Part shown: positions 1 to 6,010 of the stretch, piece by piece
Layout: the number at the start of each line of letters is the position of its first letter
Position numbering within the stretch: the first letter of the stretch is position 1
Assembly (NCBI GenBank): GCA_030598125.1
Contig: JAUVQN010000064.1
Location: 1 to 7,896, forward strand
Source: Coriobacteriia bacterium
Lineage (GTDB): Bacteria > Actinomycetota > Coriobacteriia > Anaerosomatales > JAUVQN01
DNA: 7,896 nucleotides
Direction of reading: 5' to 3'
The notes under the pieces: generated by a model
The model's database searches: none
What the model was told of the DNA's origin: nothing
Seen by the model: only the letters and a program-made list of their open reading frames with translations
Translations under genes and position numbers: made by a program

Positions 1-156
1 AGGGGGACGCCGGGACTCTGCCGGCGGCCCGCCCAGCCGGCCCGGCCTCCCCGCGCGCCGCGGCCGGGGCCCCGGGGGCGGCCGGGCCCCGACTGCGACA
101 CGTGCCGGGACACGCGGCTGCTCATGTGCCGCGAGTGCCGGTCGTGGTGTGCCTGA
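1..156 (+). CDS. Possible 3' end of an upstream gene with Cys-rich tail (partial)
   Basis: Frame 1 is open from the window edge to a TGA at 154-156, giving about 51 residues. The first 30 are almost all Pro, Arg and Gly, encoded by a stretch of nearly pure G+C. The last 21 residues hold a CxxC-x7-CxxC-x3-C pattern (Cys codons at 94, 103, 127, 136 and 148), which resembles a small zinc-binding knuckle. The stop lies 29 bases before the livH start, so the reading would fit a gene just upstream of the operon. The usual neighbour here, a periplasmic binding protein, would not end this way. Long open frames arise by chance at this GC content, and the Cys pattern is the only positive sign. I do not recognise a family. 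Confidence 0.3.
   Translation, partial: RGTPGLCRRPAQPARPPRAPRPGPRGRPGPDCDTCRDTRLLMCRECRSWCA
61..90. repeat. Extreme GC stretch with palindromes upstream of livH
   Basis: These 30 bases are entirely G or C. They include a perfect 12-bp palindrome CCGGGGCCCCGG (64-75) and a 7-bp stem GGGGCCC (66-72) with GGGCCCC (84-90). No T-run follows. It may be a transcript-structure element before the liv operon or just low-complexity coding sequence of the upstream frame. Confidence 0.5.
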
Positions 157-185
157 CGTGCGGACGAAGGGACGACGGAGGTGTC

Positions 186-1067
186 GTGGGGCCGGCCGAG
201 CTCGCGCAATTCATAGCTGCTGGGCTCAAGAGCGGTGCGATCTATGCGCTCATGGCCTTGGGCTTCACGATCATCTACGCCTCGACGGGCATCATCAACT
301 TCGCACAGGGCGAGTTCTACATGCTCGGGGGTATGTTCGCGGTGTTCGCGTTCCTGACGCTCGGCTTCCCGGTGCCCGCCGCGGCCGTCTTCGCTGTCGT
401 GGCCACCGTGGTCGTAGGCGTCATCTTCGAGGCGCTGGCGATCAGACCGCGGGAGAACGCCGAGCCACTCGTGCTGATCATCATCACCGTGGGCGGTGCG
501 ATGGTCATCCAGACACTGGCGCGCCAGGCCTTCGGCCCCAACGAGCTGGCGCTTCCCGCCTTCACGGGAGGGGGTTCGGTCCACATCTTCGGCGCCCTGA
601 TCGAGCGTCAGACGCTTTGGATCTGGGGTCTCACCGCCGTCGCGGTCCTCGCGCTCTGGTATCTCTACTCGAGGACGCGGCTCGGTCTCGCGATGCGTGC
701 GTGCGCCGTCAACCGCGAGGCCGCCGAGCTCATGGGCATCGACACGTCGCTCATCGTGATGGTCAGCTTCGCGCTCGCCGCGGCGCTCGGCGCGCTCGCG
801 GGGCTCGCCGTCACGCCGCTCACTCAGACCGCCTACCACGTGGGTGCCGGCATCGGGCTGAAGGGCTTCGCCGCAGCGATCCTGGGCGGGCTGGGCAACC
901 CGCTTGCGGCAGTGGCCGGGGGTCTGGTGCTGGGCCTGGCGGAGAGTCTCTCGGTGGCCTTCCTGTCCTCCGAGTTCAAGGACGTCACCTCGCTGCTACT
1001 CCTTCTCGCGGTGCTCTTCCTTCGGCCGCAGGGTCTGTTCAGCCGCTCGAAGCGGGAGAAGGTCTGA
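186..1067 (+). CDS. livH: Branched-chain amino acid ABC transporter permease LivH
   Basis: One of two integral membrane subunits of a high-affinity importer of the hydrophobic amino acid (HAAT/Liv) class. The protein is about 293 residues and strongly hydrophobic throughout. It opens with the family pattern of a first helix containing SGAIYALMALG and the segment GIINFAQGEFYMLGG. Near its end, GLKGFAAAILGGLGNP matches the cytoplasmic EAA-like loop that contacts the ATPase. The start chosen is the GTG at 186, preceded by GGAGG at 177-181; the frame is open further upstream to an ATG at 102, but that would add an atypical 28-residue Arg/Cys-containing extension without hydrophobic character. The stop overlaps the livM start as TGATG. 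The length matches the family. The true substrate is not fixed by the permease sequence. Confidence 0.93.
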   Translation: MGPAELAQFIAAGLKSGAIYALMALGFTIIYASTGIINFAQGEFYMLGGMFAVFAFLTLGFPVPAAAVFAVVATVVVGVIFEALAIRPRENAEPLVLIIITVGGAMVIQTLARQAFGPNELALPAFTGGGSVHIFGALIERQTLWIWGLTAVAVLALWYLYSRTRLGLAMRACAVNREAAELMGIDTSLIVMVSFALAAALGALAGLAVTPLTQTAYHVGAGIGLKGFAAAILGGLGNPLAAVAGGLVLGLAESLSVAFLSSEFKDVTSLLLLLAVLFLRPQGLFSRSKREKV

Positions 1068-2086
1068 TGTCGGGGCGTGTCGGCACACGTGTCGCCGTCG
1101 CGGTGGCTGTCGCGCTGGCGGTGGTGTCGTTGCCGCTGGTCGTGGACGACAGGTTCATACTCAAGGTGCTGACGTTGGTGGGCATCAACGTGATCATCGT
1201 GATCGGCTTGTCGCTCCTGTTCGGCTACGCCGGGCAGATCTCGCTCGGGCACGCCGCGTTCGTCGGCATCGGCGCGTACACGTCAGCCATCCTCACGGCT
1301 AGGTTCGGGTGGCCGTGGCTCGCCGCTGTCGCAGTGGCGATCCTTCTCGCGGCGGCGAGCGGGCTCGTGCTGGCGATACCGAGTCTCAGGTTGAGGGGTC
1401 ACTATCTCGCGATGGCGACGCTCGGCTTCGGGCAGATCATGTTCGTCCTCTTCGTGGAGTTCAGGGAGTACACGGGCGGACCAGACGGGTTGTCTGGGAT
1501 ACCGGACCCTTCGGTGGGAGGGTTCGCGATCGCTTCGGCGGGAGCCGACTACACCCTCGTGTGGATCGTGGCCATCGCAGTGTTCGTGCTGGCCGGCAAC
1601 ATGGTCCGTCTTCGACCCGGTCGAGCGCTGAAGGCCCTGCACGGCTCCGAGATCGGCGCGGAAGCCTCGGGCGTGGACACCGTGCGCCTCAAGCTCAAGG
1701 TCTTCACGCTGTCCACCGCGCTCGCCGGCCTCGCGGGCGCGCTCTACGCGCACCACCTGGGGTTCATCTCTCCCTCGGCGTTCTCCCTCGAGTTCTCCAT
1801 CGTGCTCGTGGCGATGGTGGTCGTCGGCGGCATGGGATCACTCTGGGGCGCCGTGGTCGGAGCCGTGCTGCTCACACTCTTGCCGTTCCTGGACGCGATC
1901 GTTCCCGGGATGCCCAGAGAGGTCTCTTCCGCGCTGCAGGACTGGCAGGCGGGGATCTACGGGATGACCCTGATCCTCATGATGATCTTCGCGCCCGGGG
2001 GCCTCGCGTCGGTGGCCCGGAAGCTCACGCGCCGCGTCCGGCAGCGCCGCGGCGAGGGTGACACGACAGAGGGTGACACGACATGA
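1067..2086 (+). CDS. livM: Branched-chain amino acid ABC transporter permease LivM
   Basis: Second membrane subunit of the importer, about 339 residues, expected to pair with LivH to form the translocation path. Family features visible: an N-terminal hydrophobic helix, the segment LFGYAGQISLGHAAFVGIGA, the motif SLRLRGHYLAMATLGFGQ, and near the C terminus GGMGSLWGAVVGAVLLTLLP, the ATPase-coupling loop region. The ATG at 1067 overlaps the livH stop and is preceded by GGGAG (spacing 8), so translation is probably coupled. The same frame is open far upstream through livH, but that is an out-of-frame shadow of livH. The extreme C terminus holds a duplicated pentapeptide, EGDTT-EGDTT, produced by a 15-bp tandem repeat that also carries the livG ribosome site. 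The stop overlaps livG as ATGA. Confidence 0.94.
   Translation: MSGRVGTRVAVAVAVALAVVSLPLVVDDRFILKVLTLVGINVIIVIGLSLLFGYAGQISLGHAAFVGIGAYTSAILTARFGWPWLAAVAVAILLAAASGLVLAIPSLRLRGHYLAMATLGFGQIMFVLFVEFREYTGGPDGLSGIPDPSVGGFAIASAGADYTLVWIVAIAVFVLAGNMVRLRPGRALKALHGSEIGAEASGVDTVRLKLKVFTLSTALAGLAGALYAHHLGFISPSAFSLEFSIVLVAMVVVGGMGSLWGAVVGAVLLTLLPFLDAIVPGMPREVSSALQDWQAGIYGMTLILMMIFAPGGLASVARKLTRRVRQRRGEGDTTEGDTT
2054..2083 (+). repeat. 15-bp perfect tandem repeat at the livM/livG junction
   Basis: The unit GAGGGTGACACGACA occurs twice with no gap (2054-2068 and 2069-2083), and the last base of copy 2 is the A of the livG ATG. It adds one EGDTT pentapeptide to the LivM tail and puts two copies of the GAGGG ribosome site before livG; only the second has correct spacing (nine bases). 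The unit length is a multiple of three, so the livM frame is kept. Confidence 0.9.
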
Positions 2087-2865
2087 CGCTCTTGCACGTC
2101 GAGGGACTCACGAAGCGCTTCGGCGGCCTCACGGCGGTGGACGGCGTGACCTTCACCGTCTACGAGGGTGTCATCCAGGCGGTGATCGGGCCGAACGGGG
2201 CCGGCAAGACGACGCTCTTCAACCTGCTCACCGGATTCGACCGGGCGGATGAGGGTAGCGCCGACTTCGAAGGCGCCTCGATACTGGAGATGCGGCCGCA
2301 CCGCGTGGTGAAGCAGGGTCTCGCGCGGACGTTCCAGAACACGCAGCTGTTCGACAACATGACGGCTCTCGACAACGTGCTCGTCGGCCGGTACTCGCGT
2401 ACGAAGACGGGCATGGTGGCGGCCGCTCTGAGGCTCCCCGGCGTTGGCAAGGAAGAGCGGCTCGCCACCGAGTATGCGCACCGCCTGCTGCGGCTCGTGG
2501 ACATCGACGACATCGCGGACGCGTCTGCCGCCGATCTTCCGCACGGCACGCGTCGGCTTCTCGAGATCGCTCGTGCGCTCGCAACGGAACCGCGACTCCT
2601 CCTGCTCGATGAGCCTGCCGCAGGCCTGAACACGGCGGAGACGGGCGTGCTGGCGGAGGCGCTCTACAGGATCAGGGATACCGGCGTGTCGCTAGTGGTC
2701 GTCGAACACGACATGGGGCTCGTGATGGAGGTCAGCGACGAGATCATCGTGCTGAACCAGGGCCGCAAGATCGCGGAGGGGCCTCCACTGCTCATACAGA
2801 AGGACCCCCGCGTCATCGAGGCCTACCTCGGGGAGACCGAGAGCGAGATGATGGACGATGCTTGA
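2083..2865 (+). CDS. livG: Branched-chain amino acid ABC transporter ATP-binding protein LivG
   Basis: Cytoplasmic ATPase subunit of the importer, 260 residues, the usual LivG length. Walker A is GPNGAGKT at residues 36-43, the Q-loop Gln is near 85 (FQNTQLF), Walker B is LLLLDEP at 162-168 and the switch His is H189 in VVVEHD. The C-terminal KDPRVIEAYLGE is typical of LivG and separates it from LivF. The ABC signature is atypical: LPHGTRR (142-148) stands where LivG proteins usually have LSYGQQRR or similar, so the Ser is a Pro and the Gln pair is missing. The helix after it (LLEIARAL) is normal. The ATG overlaps the livM stop by four bases and has GAGGG at 2069-2073 as ribosome site. It ends eight bases inside livF. 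Confidence 0.95.
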   Translation: MTLLHVEGLTKRFGGLTAVDGVTFTVYEGVIQAVIGPNGAGKTTLFNLLTGFDRADEGSADFEGASILEMRPHRVVKQGLARTFQNTQLFDNMTALDNVLVGRYSRTKTGMVAAALRLPGVGKEERLATEYAHRLLRLVDIDDIADASAADLPHGTRRLLEIARALATEPRLLLLDEPAAGLNTAETGVLAEALYRIRDTGVSLVVVEHDMGLVMEVSDEIIVLNQGRKIAEGPPLLIQKDPRVIEAYLGETESEMMDDA

Positions 2866-3598
2866 GGTACGGGGGATCGACTCGGGCTACGGCCACGTGC
2901 AGGTGCTCGAGGACGTGAGTCTCGAGGTGCGGGCCGGTGAGGCGGTCACGCTGATCGGCGCGAACGGCGCAGGGAAGTCGACACTGCTGAAGGTGGTCTC
3001 GGGTCTCCTGCCGGCGTGGAAGGGCTCGGTCGTCTTCGACGGCGAGGATGTGAGCTCGATGAAGCCCGACAAACGAGTGGGGAAGGGTATCGCCCTCATC
3101 CCCGAGGGCAGGAGGCTCTTCGGGAGTATGACCGTCGAGGAGAACCTGAGGCTCGGCGCGTACAGTCGCGAGCGACGGGCGACGGATGAGTTCGCGGAAG
3201 ACCTGCACTCCGTCTTCGAGTTGTTCCCCGTGCTCGAGGAGCGGGCCGAACAGACGGCGGGGACGTTGTCCGGTGGAGAGCAGCAGATGCTCGCGATCGG
3301 GCGTGCTCGGATGTCCCGGCCCAGACTCCTGCTCCTCGATGAACCCTCGCTCGGGCTCGCGCCTATGGTGATCCGGGAGATCTTCGCGGCGCTCGGAAGG
3401 CTACGCGAGCGGGGGCTCACCATGTTCCTGGTGGAGCAGGACGCGAAGATCGCGCTCAAGCAGGCGGACCGCGGGTACGTGATGCGCACGGGACGTATTG
3501 TGCTCTCTGGCTCCGCGTCAGACCTCATGGCCGACGACGACGTGCGTCTCATCTACCTGGGCGCATGGCACGGAGGGGAAGGGGAGAGCCCAGCATGA
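2858..3598 (+). CDS. livF: Branched-chain amino acid ABC transporter ATP-binding protein LivF
   Basis: Second ATPase subunit, 246 residues, which should form a heterodimer with LivG. Walker A is GANGAGKS near 34-41, the Q-loop region contains IPEGRRLFGSMTVEENL, the signature is a complete LSGGEQQ at 137-143, and Walker B is LLLLDEP at 157-163. The switch position is Gln rather than His (LVEQDA, about 191-196), which is normal for LivF. The C-terminal VRLIYLGA is also characteristic. The start ATG at 2858 lies inside the last codons of livG, and the stop at 3596-3598 overlaps the paaK start as ATGA. With LivG carrying a degenerate signature loop, LivF supplies the clearly consensus one of the pair. 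Confidence 0.95.
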   Translation: MLEVRGIDSGYGHVQVLEDVSLEVRAGEAVTLIGANGAGKSTLLKVVSGLLPAWKGSVVFDGEDVSSMKPDKRVGKGIALIPEGRRLFGSMTVEENLRLGAYSRERRATDEFAEDLHSVFELFPVLEERAEQTAGTLSGGEQQMLAIGRARMSRPRLLLLDEPSLGLAPMVIREIFAALGRLRERGLTMFLVEQDAKIALKQADRGYVMRTGRIVLSGSASDLMADDDVRLIYLGAWHGGEGESPA

Positions 3599-4893
3599 TC
3601 TGGAACCCCGAGTACGAGCAGATGGACGGGACGGAGCTGGCCGAGCTGCAGCTCATGCGACTCCAATCCACGGTAGCGTGGGTGAACGAGCGCGTCCCGC
3701 ACTATCGCGAACAACTGGAAGCCGCCGGCGTGCGTCCGAAGGACGTGCGGACGCTCGAGGATGTGGAGCGCCTGCCGTTCACGGACAAGGCCGTGCTCCG
3801 CGACACGTACCCCTTCGGCCTGTTCGCAGTCGACATGGACCATGTCGTCAGGATCCACTCCTCGTCCGGGACGACGGGCAAGCCGATCGTCGTGGGCTAC
3901 ACGCGGGGCGACCTGAACACGTGGGCCGAGCTCACGGCTCGCGTGGCCGCGGCCGCCGGAGTCACCGAGAAGGACCGCGCGCAGATGGCGTTCGGCTATG
4001 GCATGTTCACCGGAGGCTTCGGGATGCACTACGGCCTGGAACGCATCGGAGCGACGGTCATCCCGGCCAGCGCCGGCAATACCGAGCGCCATCTGATGAT
4101 GATGGAGGACTTCGGCACGACGGCCCTCGTGTCGACGCCCTCGTACGCGCTCTACATGGCCGAGGTGGCCGAGCGAGCCGGGGCGGACGTCAAGGCGCTG
4201 CCGCTCCAGGTCGGGCTCTTCGGCGGAGAGCCCTGCGGAGAAGGAATGCGCCAGGAGATCGAGGAACGGCTCGGCATCTTCGCGACGGACAACTACGGGC
4301 TCTCCGAGGTCGGCGGGCCGGGGGTGAGCGGGGAGTGCGAGTGCCGGTGCGGTCTCCACATGAACGAGGACCACTATCTGTTCGAGGTCATCGACCCGGA
4401 GTCAGGTGAGCCCGTCGGCGTCGGCGAGCAGGGCGAGCTCGTCATCACGACGCTCACCAAGGAGGCGTTCCCGGTGCTCAGGTACCGAACGCGCGATCTG
4501 ACGAGCATCGATACGTCGCCGTGTGAGTGCGGACGCACGTTCGCACGGATGGAGAAGGTGCGGCAGCGGACCGACGACATGCTGATCATCAGAGGCGTGA
4601 ACGTCTTCCCGAGTCAGATCGAGGATGTCCTGTTGGAGATCGAGGGCGTGCAGCCGCACTACCTCATACTCGTGGAGCGCAAGCATCGGGCCCTCGACGA
4701 CCTGGAGATCCAGATCGAGGTGGCCGAGGGGATCTTCGCGGCCACGATGGCGGACATGGTTGCCTTCTCCGACCAGGTCTCCGATAGACTGTTCTCGGTG
4801 CTCGGCTTGCGTGCGAAGGTGACCCTCGTCGAACCAGGGGCGATCGAACGCACGGCAGGCAAGTCCCAGCGGGTGGTCGACCGGCGCTGCTAG
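3595..4893 (+). CDS. paaK: Phenylacetate-CoA ligase (AMP-forming)
   Basis: Adenylate-forming enzyme that joins phenylacetate or a related aryl acid (indoleacetate is possible) to CoA using ATP, via an acyl-AMP. The protein is 432 residues, the normal PaaK length. Visible motifs: the phosphate loop SSSGTTGKP (89-97), the adenine-site motif NYGLSEVGGPG (233-243), the ribose-binding Asp in YRTRD (297-301), the hinge region IIRGVNVFPSQIE (331-343) and the C-terminal catalytic Lys in TAGKSQR (K423). Cys clusters CECRC (248-252) and CEC (310-312) fit the structural metal site seen in this family. The start ATG at 3595 overlaps the livF stop and has GGGGAG eight bases upstream; an in-frame ATG at 3565 lies inside livF and is less likely. 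Lying in the liv operon, it probably acts on a product of imported amino acids. Substrate choice is inferred from family only. Confidence 0.93.
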   Translation: MIWNPEYEQMDGTELAELQLMRLQSTVAWVNERVPHYREQLEAAGVRPKDVRTLEDVERLPFTDKAVLRDTYPFGLFAVDMDHVVRIHSSSGTTGKPIVVGYTRGDLNTWAELTARVAAAAGVTEKDRAQMAFGYGMFTGGFGMHYGLERIGATVIPASAGNTERHLMMMEDFGTTALVSTPSYALYMAEVAERAGADVKALPLQVGLFGGEPCGEGMRQEIEERLGIFATDNYGLSEVGGPGVSGECECRCGLHMNEDHYLFEVIDPESGEPVGVGEQGELVITTLTKEAFPVLRYRTRDLTSIDTSPCECGRTFARMEKVRQRTDDMLIIRGVNVFPSQIEDVLLEIEGVQPHYLILVERKHRALDDLEIQIEVAEGIFAATMADMVAFSDQVSDRLFSVLGLRAKVTLVEPGAIERTAGKSQRVVDRRC

Positions 4894-4906
4894 GGCCGGC
4901 GAGTCA

Positions 4907-4922
4907 CCGCCCGAACGGGCGG
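4907..4922 (+). terminator. GC-rich hairpin after paaK, possible terminator or attenuator
   Basis: CCGCCC (4907-4912) and GGGCGG (4917-4922) form a perfect 6-bp stem around the loop GAAC, starting 14 bases after the paaK stop. No T-run follows, so it is not a classical intrinsic terminator. It could still be a weak terminator, an RNA-stability element, or an attenuator between the transporter operon and the small genes downstream. Confidence 0.4.
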
Positions 4923-4934
4923 AACACGAGGCTC

Positions 4935-4948
4935 GGAGGTCCGACGTG
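4935..4948 (+). promoter_or_regulatory. Strong ribosome-binding site and GTG start for the amber-interrupted gene
   Basis: GGAGG at 4935-4939 is followed six bases later by GTG at 4946-4948. This is the best translation start in the 112 bases between paaK and the long open frame starting at 5006, and it is in frame with that gene. The GTG at 5006 has no comparable ribosome site. This is what makes the TAG at 4997 look like an interruption rather than an untranslated leader. Confidence 0.6.
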
Positions 4949-5005
4949 CCCGACTGGGGCTGGTTCGCGATAATCGCGGGTGCCGCTGCGGGCATCTAGG
5001 CCGCC
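4946..5005 (+). other. N-terminal coding segment of the downstream gene, interrupted by in-frame TAG
   Basis: From the GTG at 4946 the frame reads 17 codons (N-terminal PDWGWFAIIAGAAAGI after the start residue), then TAG at 4997-4999, then Ala-Ala and straight into the open frame at 5006. Joined across the stop, the segment makes one hydrophobic helix followed by Arg-rich residues, a typical single membrane anchor with positive residues on the cytoplasmic side. Without readthrough the first product is a 17-residue peptide. A single base change (for example TAG to TTG, TGG or CAG) would restore a full gene of 4946-5488. Confidence 0.5.
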
Positions 5006-5488
5006 GTGTGGATCGGGCGTCAGGTGTGGGTCTCCCGAGCCCGACGTCAGGCCGTGGTGCTGTACGGCCGGGCTCAGGGAGTGGCGCAGGCCATCCGTTC
5101 GCTGGACGAGATCATGACGCGTCTGGCCGAGAGTGACGACGCGACCCTGGGGGCGTTCCTGAACGACGCGGAGTCGGATGATCGGCGCGCGCTCATCGAG
5201 CTCGGGCATCGCATGGGGATCGTCGCTGACGACGTGGAGCACACCGCGCTGCCGAAGACGCTGTGGGGCATCGCGGACGAGCTCGAGAGCATCGCCAGAT
5301 GGCTCGGCGAGGAAGCTGGTAGGGTAGGGGATGCCGACACGCCTGAAGCGGTGCTCGACGCAGTCCAGCGCATAGGGCTGCGCGACATCGAAGCGCGTTT
5401 CGAGCATGCCGCCTCGGAGTTGGACGCGCAGATGCGCTCACTCGGGGTGAAGGAGGCCTCAGTCTACGGCGGGGGCCTCTACATCTGA
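5006..5488 (+). CDS. Uncharacterised helical protein, probably membrane-anchored if read from 4946
   Basis: The uninterrupted frame gives 160 residues from a GTG at 5006. I do not recognise a family. The sequence is mostly predicted helix, rich in Glu, Asp, Arg and Ala, with no Cys. It starts with WIGRQVWVSRARRQAVV, which looks like the cytoplasmic end of a membrane helix whose hydrophobic half lies upstream of the in-frame TAG at 4997. The body has several amphipathic stretches (for example IRSLDEIMTRLAES and IADELESIARWLGEEAG), and it ends with a Gly-rich tail GGGLYI. Expressed from 5006 alone, the protein would be soluble; expressed from 4946 with readthrough, or in a relative without the TAG, it would be anchored. 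The SH3-domain gene begins 27 bases downstream, so the two are probably co-transcribed. Confidence 0.7.
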   Translation: MWIGRQVWVSRARRQAVVLYGRAQGVAQAIRSLDEIMTRLAESDDATLGAFLNDAESDDRRALIELGHRMGIVADDVEHTALPKTLWGIADELESIARWLGEEAGRVGDADTPEAVLDAVQRIGLRDIEARFEHAASELDAQMRSLGVKEASVYGGGLYI

Positions 5489-5515
5489 GGGAATACGGAG
5501 GAAGGGTAGCGTCTC

Positions 5516-6010
5516 GTGGGCACTTCTGATGAGAAGGCCGTCCCTGGCGAAGGCATGAGCCCGAACGCCCGGCGTTGGGTCAAGGCCGCGGTCGCCGTGG
5601 CGCTCCTGCTCATCGTCGTGATCCGGGTCAATTCCATCTACTCGGGGTACCGCGAGGCCCAGGAGGAGACGGTACGTCTCGAGTCCGAAGAGACGACCGG
5701 GAGCGCGGAGACCACGGAGAGCGCGGAGGCCACAGAGACTGCGGCGGACGAGCAGGCCAAGGATAGCGCGTCCGATGCCGACAAGGAGACGACCGAAGCC
5801 CCCACGAGGGTGGTCATCGTCGTCCAGAACGGGCTCAACCTGAGGAGCGCCGCGGATCTGTCATCGCCGGTGCTCGACACGCTCCCGCGCGATACGCGAC
5901 TCGCGTTGAAGGGCGAGGAGAACGGCTGGTACAAGGTCGAGACCCCGGACGGCACCGTCGGCTACGTCAGCTCGAGCGACCAGTACGTTCGCGTCGAGGA
6001 GGCCCAGTGA
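5516..6010 (+). CDS. Membrane-anchored bacterial SH3-domain protein
   Basis: 164 residues. Residues 1-20 are short and cytoplasmic-like, 21-38 form a single hydrophobic helix (VKAAVAVALLLIVVI), 48-97 are a low-complexity stalk rich in Glu, Thr, Ser and Ala, and about 98-160 form a bacterial SH3 (SH3b) domain. The domain shows the usual marks: GLNLRSAADLSSPVLDTL, then GWYKV and VGYVSS. Such domains often bind cell-wall peptides, so the protein probably sits on the membrane with its domain facing the wall; the ligand is unknown. The GTG at 5516 follows GGAGGAAGGG (5497-5506); an ATG at 5555 is an alternative. The stalk contains an imperfect tandem hexapeptide, SAETTE-SAEATE. The stop overlaps the next gene as GTGA. 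No catalytic domain is present. Confidence 0.82.
   Translation: MGTSDEKAVPGEGMSPNARRWVKAAVAVALLLIVVIRVNSIYSGYREAQEETVRLESEETTGSAETTESAEATETAADEQAKDSASDADKETTEAPTRVVIVVQNGLNLRSAADLSSPVLDTLPRDTRLALKGEENGWYKVETPDGTVGYVSSSDQYVRVEEAQ
5701..5736 (+). repeat. 18-bp imperfect tandem repeat in the SH3 protein stalk
   Basis: Two adjacent 18-bp units (5701-5718 and 5719-5736) match at 16 of 18 positions and encode SAETTE followed by SAEATE. Both differences preserve the acidic, Thr/Ala-rich character, which suggests stalk length growth by duplication. Confidence 0.6.

Noticed and set aside
149..1066. Upstream open extension of the livM frame through livH
   Set aside because: Out-of-frame reading of livH with Arg/His-rich translation; LivM homology begins at 1067, where the ATG overlaps the livH stop.
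3553..4374. Long open frame of 273 codons on the - strand inside livF/paaK
   Set aside because: Antisense shadow of paaK, whose motifs are intact; the translation is Arg/His/Pro-rich without recognisable domains, as is typical in GC-rich genes.
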